A stretch of 52,695 bases of DNA from CAZOWW01 sp964583765 (lineage in GTDB: Bacteria; Actinomycetota; Actinomycetes; Actinomycetales; Kineosporiaceae): positions 1 to 52,695 of the forward strand of contig CAZOWW010000022.1 in the NCBI GenBank assembly GCA_964583765.1, given 5' to 3'. Below, piece after piece: positions 51,550 to 52,695 of the stretch. The translations under genes and the position numbers were made by a program. The notes beneath the pieces were generated by a model. That model was given only the letters and a program-made list of their open reading frames with translations, did no database searches and was not told the origin of the DNA. The first letter of the stretch is position 1. Each line of letters opens with the position of its first letter.

Positions 51550-52695
51550 TCAGGTGGTGCGGAATGCGGCCAGGTCCCCGGACGCGTCCAGGGCCTCGGC
51601 GCTCTCGGCCAGGCCGAGGGTGTTCTCCGTCTCCCGGGTCAACATGGCCAGCGCCTCGCTGATCGGGACCAGCACCCCGTTCGCCGGGATGGCCTCAACC
51701 ACCGCGGCCACCGCACTCGACAGGCCCGCGGTCGCGAAGCCAGCCGCGGCGTACCGGTCGGCCAACCCGGTGGCCCAGGTCGACAGGACGTCCAGGTACT
51801 CCTGGGCGACCTCGGCGACCTGCACCGCGTCCGCGGCCTGCAGATCCAGATCACTGACGCCGGTCAGCTCCCCGGCCGCGATCGGCATCACGTCCAACCG
51901 CCCACCTGCTGTGTTGCCTGCCATGGCTTCCTCCCTCATCGCTACTGCTGCTCTTGCGTCCCGGGGGCCGGCGACTGCCAGGCCCCCGCTCGTGGCCCCG
52001 GGGCCACCCCCGAGTCCCGGGGCGAGCCCCGGGACGGGGCCGTCATCTCCGCTGTCCGTCACGGGGTCGGCGGGCTGGTAGCCGGCTGGGCCCACGACCG
52101 GGCACAGCGGCTGCCCGTCCAGGTGGGACCAGCCCGGGGCCAGCCCCCAGGCCGACGTCCACACCGCCGGCGCCACCGGCACCACGGGCTCCCCGCACTC
52201 CGGACACACCCACCCGGCCCCGCCGACCGTCCCGGCGCCCGTGTCCACCGCTTCTGCCTCCTGCTCGTCGTGGTCGTGGTCGGGGGTGGGGGTGATGACT
52301 TCTCCGGGCACCACTCGCACCCCTGGCGCCCACTCCCCCGGACCTGCCTGCCCCGGCCGGGTGCTCCGGGCCCACCACCCGGCCGGCGACCACCGGCTTG
52401 CTGTGGGTGATCCCCCGGGCGCCGACGGGTGGCGTGAGGAACGGGACGGCCCGAACGTGGGCACCCCCCGGCGTTCGGGGCGTTGGGCACGGCGCGCTGC
52501 CCGGCGTTCCCGGGCCGCTGTCGCGCCGGCCTGCCACCCGCCCGGGACTGCCCGGACCCCGGCGCCCAGGGCACGGGCGCCGACCCACGCCGTGCGCCCT
52601 GCCCACCGCAGGGCACCCAGGCCCAGGCCCGTCATGCCCGCGGCCACCTGCCCGGTCGGGCTCGCCCACCCGGGCGATCGGGGCGCCCCAGGCGG
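51550..52695 (-). CDS. unknown AICE protein, 5' end possibly outside window
   Basis: The frame is open from the right edge to the stop at 51550; the first ATG in the window is at 52647 (365 residues), but the true start may lie outside. The N-terminus is Gly/Ala/Trp-rich (GLGLGALRWAGRTAWVGARALGAG). A middle segment, WVCPECGEPVVPVAP followed by WSHLDGQPLCPVV, resembles a small zinc-binding module common on AICEs. The last 124 residues are a separate helical segment (DAVQVAEVAQEYLDVLSTWATGLADRYAAAG). An ATG at 51924, with GAGGGAGGAAG right upstream, could start a second, shorter product in the same frame. No family is assigned. Confidence 0.6.
   Translation of the reverse strand, partial: PPGAPRSPGWASPTGQVAAGMTGLGLGALRWAGRTAWVGARALGAGVRAVPGGWQAGATAARERRAARRAQRPERRGVPTFGPSRSSRHPSAPGGSPTASRWSPAGWWARSTRPGQAGPGEWAPGVRVVPGEVITPTPDHDHDEQEAEAVDTGAGTVGGAGWVCPECGEPVVPVAPAVWTSAWGLAPGWSHLDGQPLCPVVGPAGYQPADPVTDSGDDGPVPGLAPGLGGGPGATSGGLAVAGPRDARAAVAMREEAMAGNTAGGRLDVMPIAAGELTGVSDLDLQAADAVQVAEVAQEYLDVLSTWATGLADRYAAAGFATAGLSSAVAAVVEAIPANGVLVPISEALAMLTRETENTLGLAESAEALDASGDLAAFRTT

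Larger units (their letters stand above)
43207..52695. mobile_element. actinomycete integrative and conjugative element (AICE), left part
   Basis: From the tRNA-Arg 3' end to the right edge, all genes lie on the minus strand and form an AICE set: tyrosine integrase, excisionase, helicase-like protein, Prim-Pol, small protein, FtsK/TraB-like translocase and an unknown protein. The order int-xis-replication-tra matches pSAM2-like elements (family knowledge), though replication here uses a Prim-Pol and AAA+ protein rather than a RepSA-type initiator. The distal boundary is outside the window, so total length is unknown. No antibiotic resistance or restriction genes are visible in this part. Confidence 0.85.

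Overview
The window is very GC-rich DNA with dense coding on both strands. It looks like an actinobacterial chromosome, probably Micrococcales or a related high-GC Gram-positive order. Supporting signs are a mycothiol-linked DsbA-like protein, a CtpE-type P-type ATPase, an actinobacterial septum-formation-type membrane protein, a truncated haemoglobin O, an Eis-type acetyltransferase, frequent GTG starts and several starts that look leaderless. No gene names an exact genus.

Region 1 (1-43,009) is the host chromosome and is mostly housekeeping. Left to right: CYTH/CHAD polyphosphate-binding protein (cut by the left edge), GT51 peptidoglycan transglycosylase, GntR/UTRA regulator, LysE exporter, DUF4190/septum-formation membrane protein, a small unknown, MDR oxidoreductase, 6-phosphofructokinase, SpoIIE-type phosphatase, Eis-like acetyltransferase, rpiB, DsbA-like protein, pepN, CtpE-like ATPase, malQ, prolyl oligopeptidase, MscS channel, globin O, alpha-glucosidase, two thioesterases around a quinone oxidoreductase, a small membrane protein, ettA, cobD, a siroheme-synthase N-terminal domain, a DUF2079 membrane protein, an SSB paralogue and two dynamin-like GTPases. 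The order rpiB - DsbA-like - pepN ... globin O - alpha-glucosidase ... thioesterase ... ettA ... ssb recalls the Rv2465c-Rv2478c stretch of Mycobacterium tuberculosis (from memory), so much of this block may be ancestral.

Region 2 (about 43,207 to the right edge) is an integrated mobile element inserted at the 3' end of tRNA-Arg(TCT). All its genes lie on the minus strand: integrase, excisionase, a 485-bp gap with a 10-bp iteron array, an AAA+ helicase-like replication protein, a Prim-Pol primase/polymerase, a small protein, a 208-bp gap with six 8-bp repeats, an FtsK/TraB-like DNA translocase, and a further protein that runs off the edge. This is the gene set of an actinomycete integrative and conjugative element (AICE, pSAM2-like in logic). 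Int and Xis would move it in and out, primase and helicase would replicate the excised circle, and the translocase would transfer double-stranded DNA.

Two cis-acting arrays in the element are the most interesting signals. GGGTTCRGCG iterons lie between the replication protein and xis, and look like an origin. The ATCGGCTM octamers, three direct and three inverted, lie just past the translocase stop codon, where Streptomyces TraB systems keep their transfer locus (clt). The chromosomal part carries many short imperfect tandem repeats, often 20-21 bp, in gene ends, linkers and gaps, and a recurring NANNNT-N6-start pattern in front of genes without a Shine-Dalgarno sequence.
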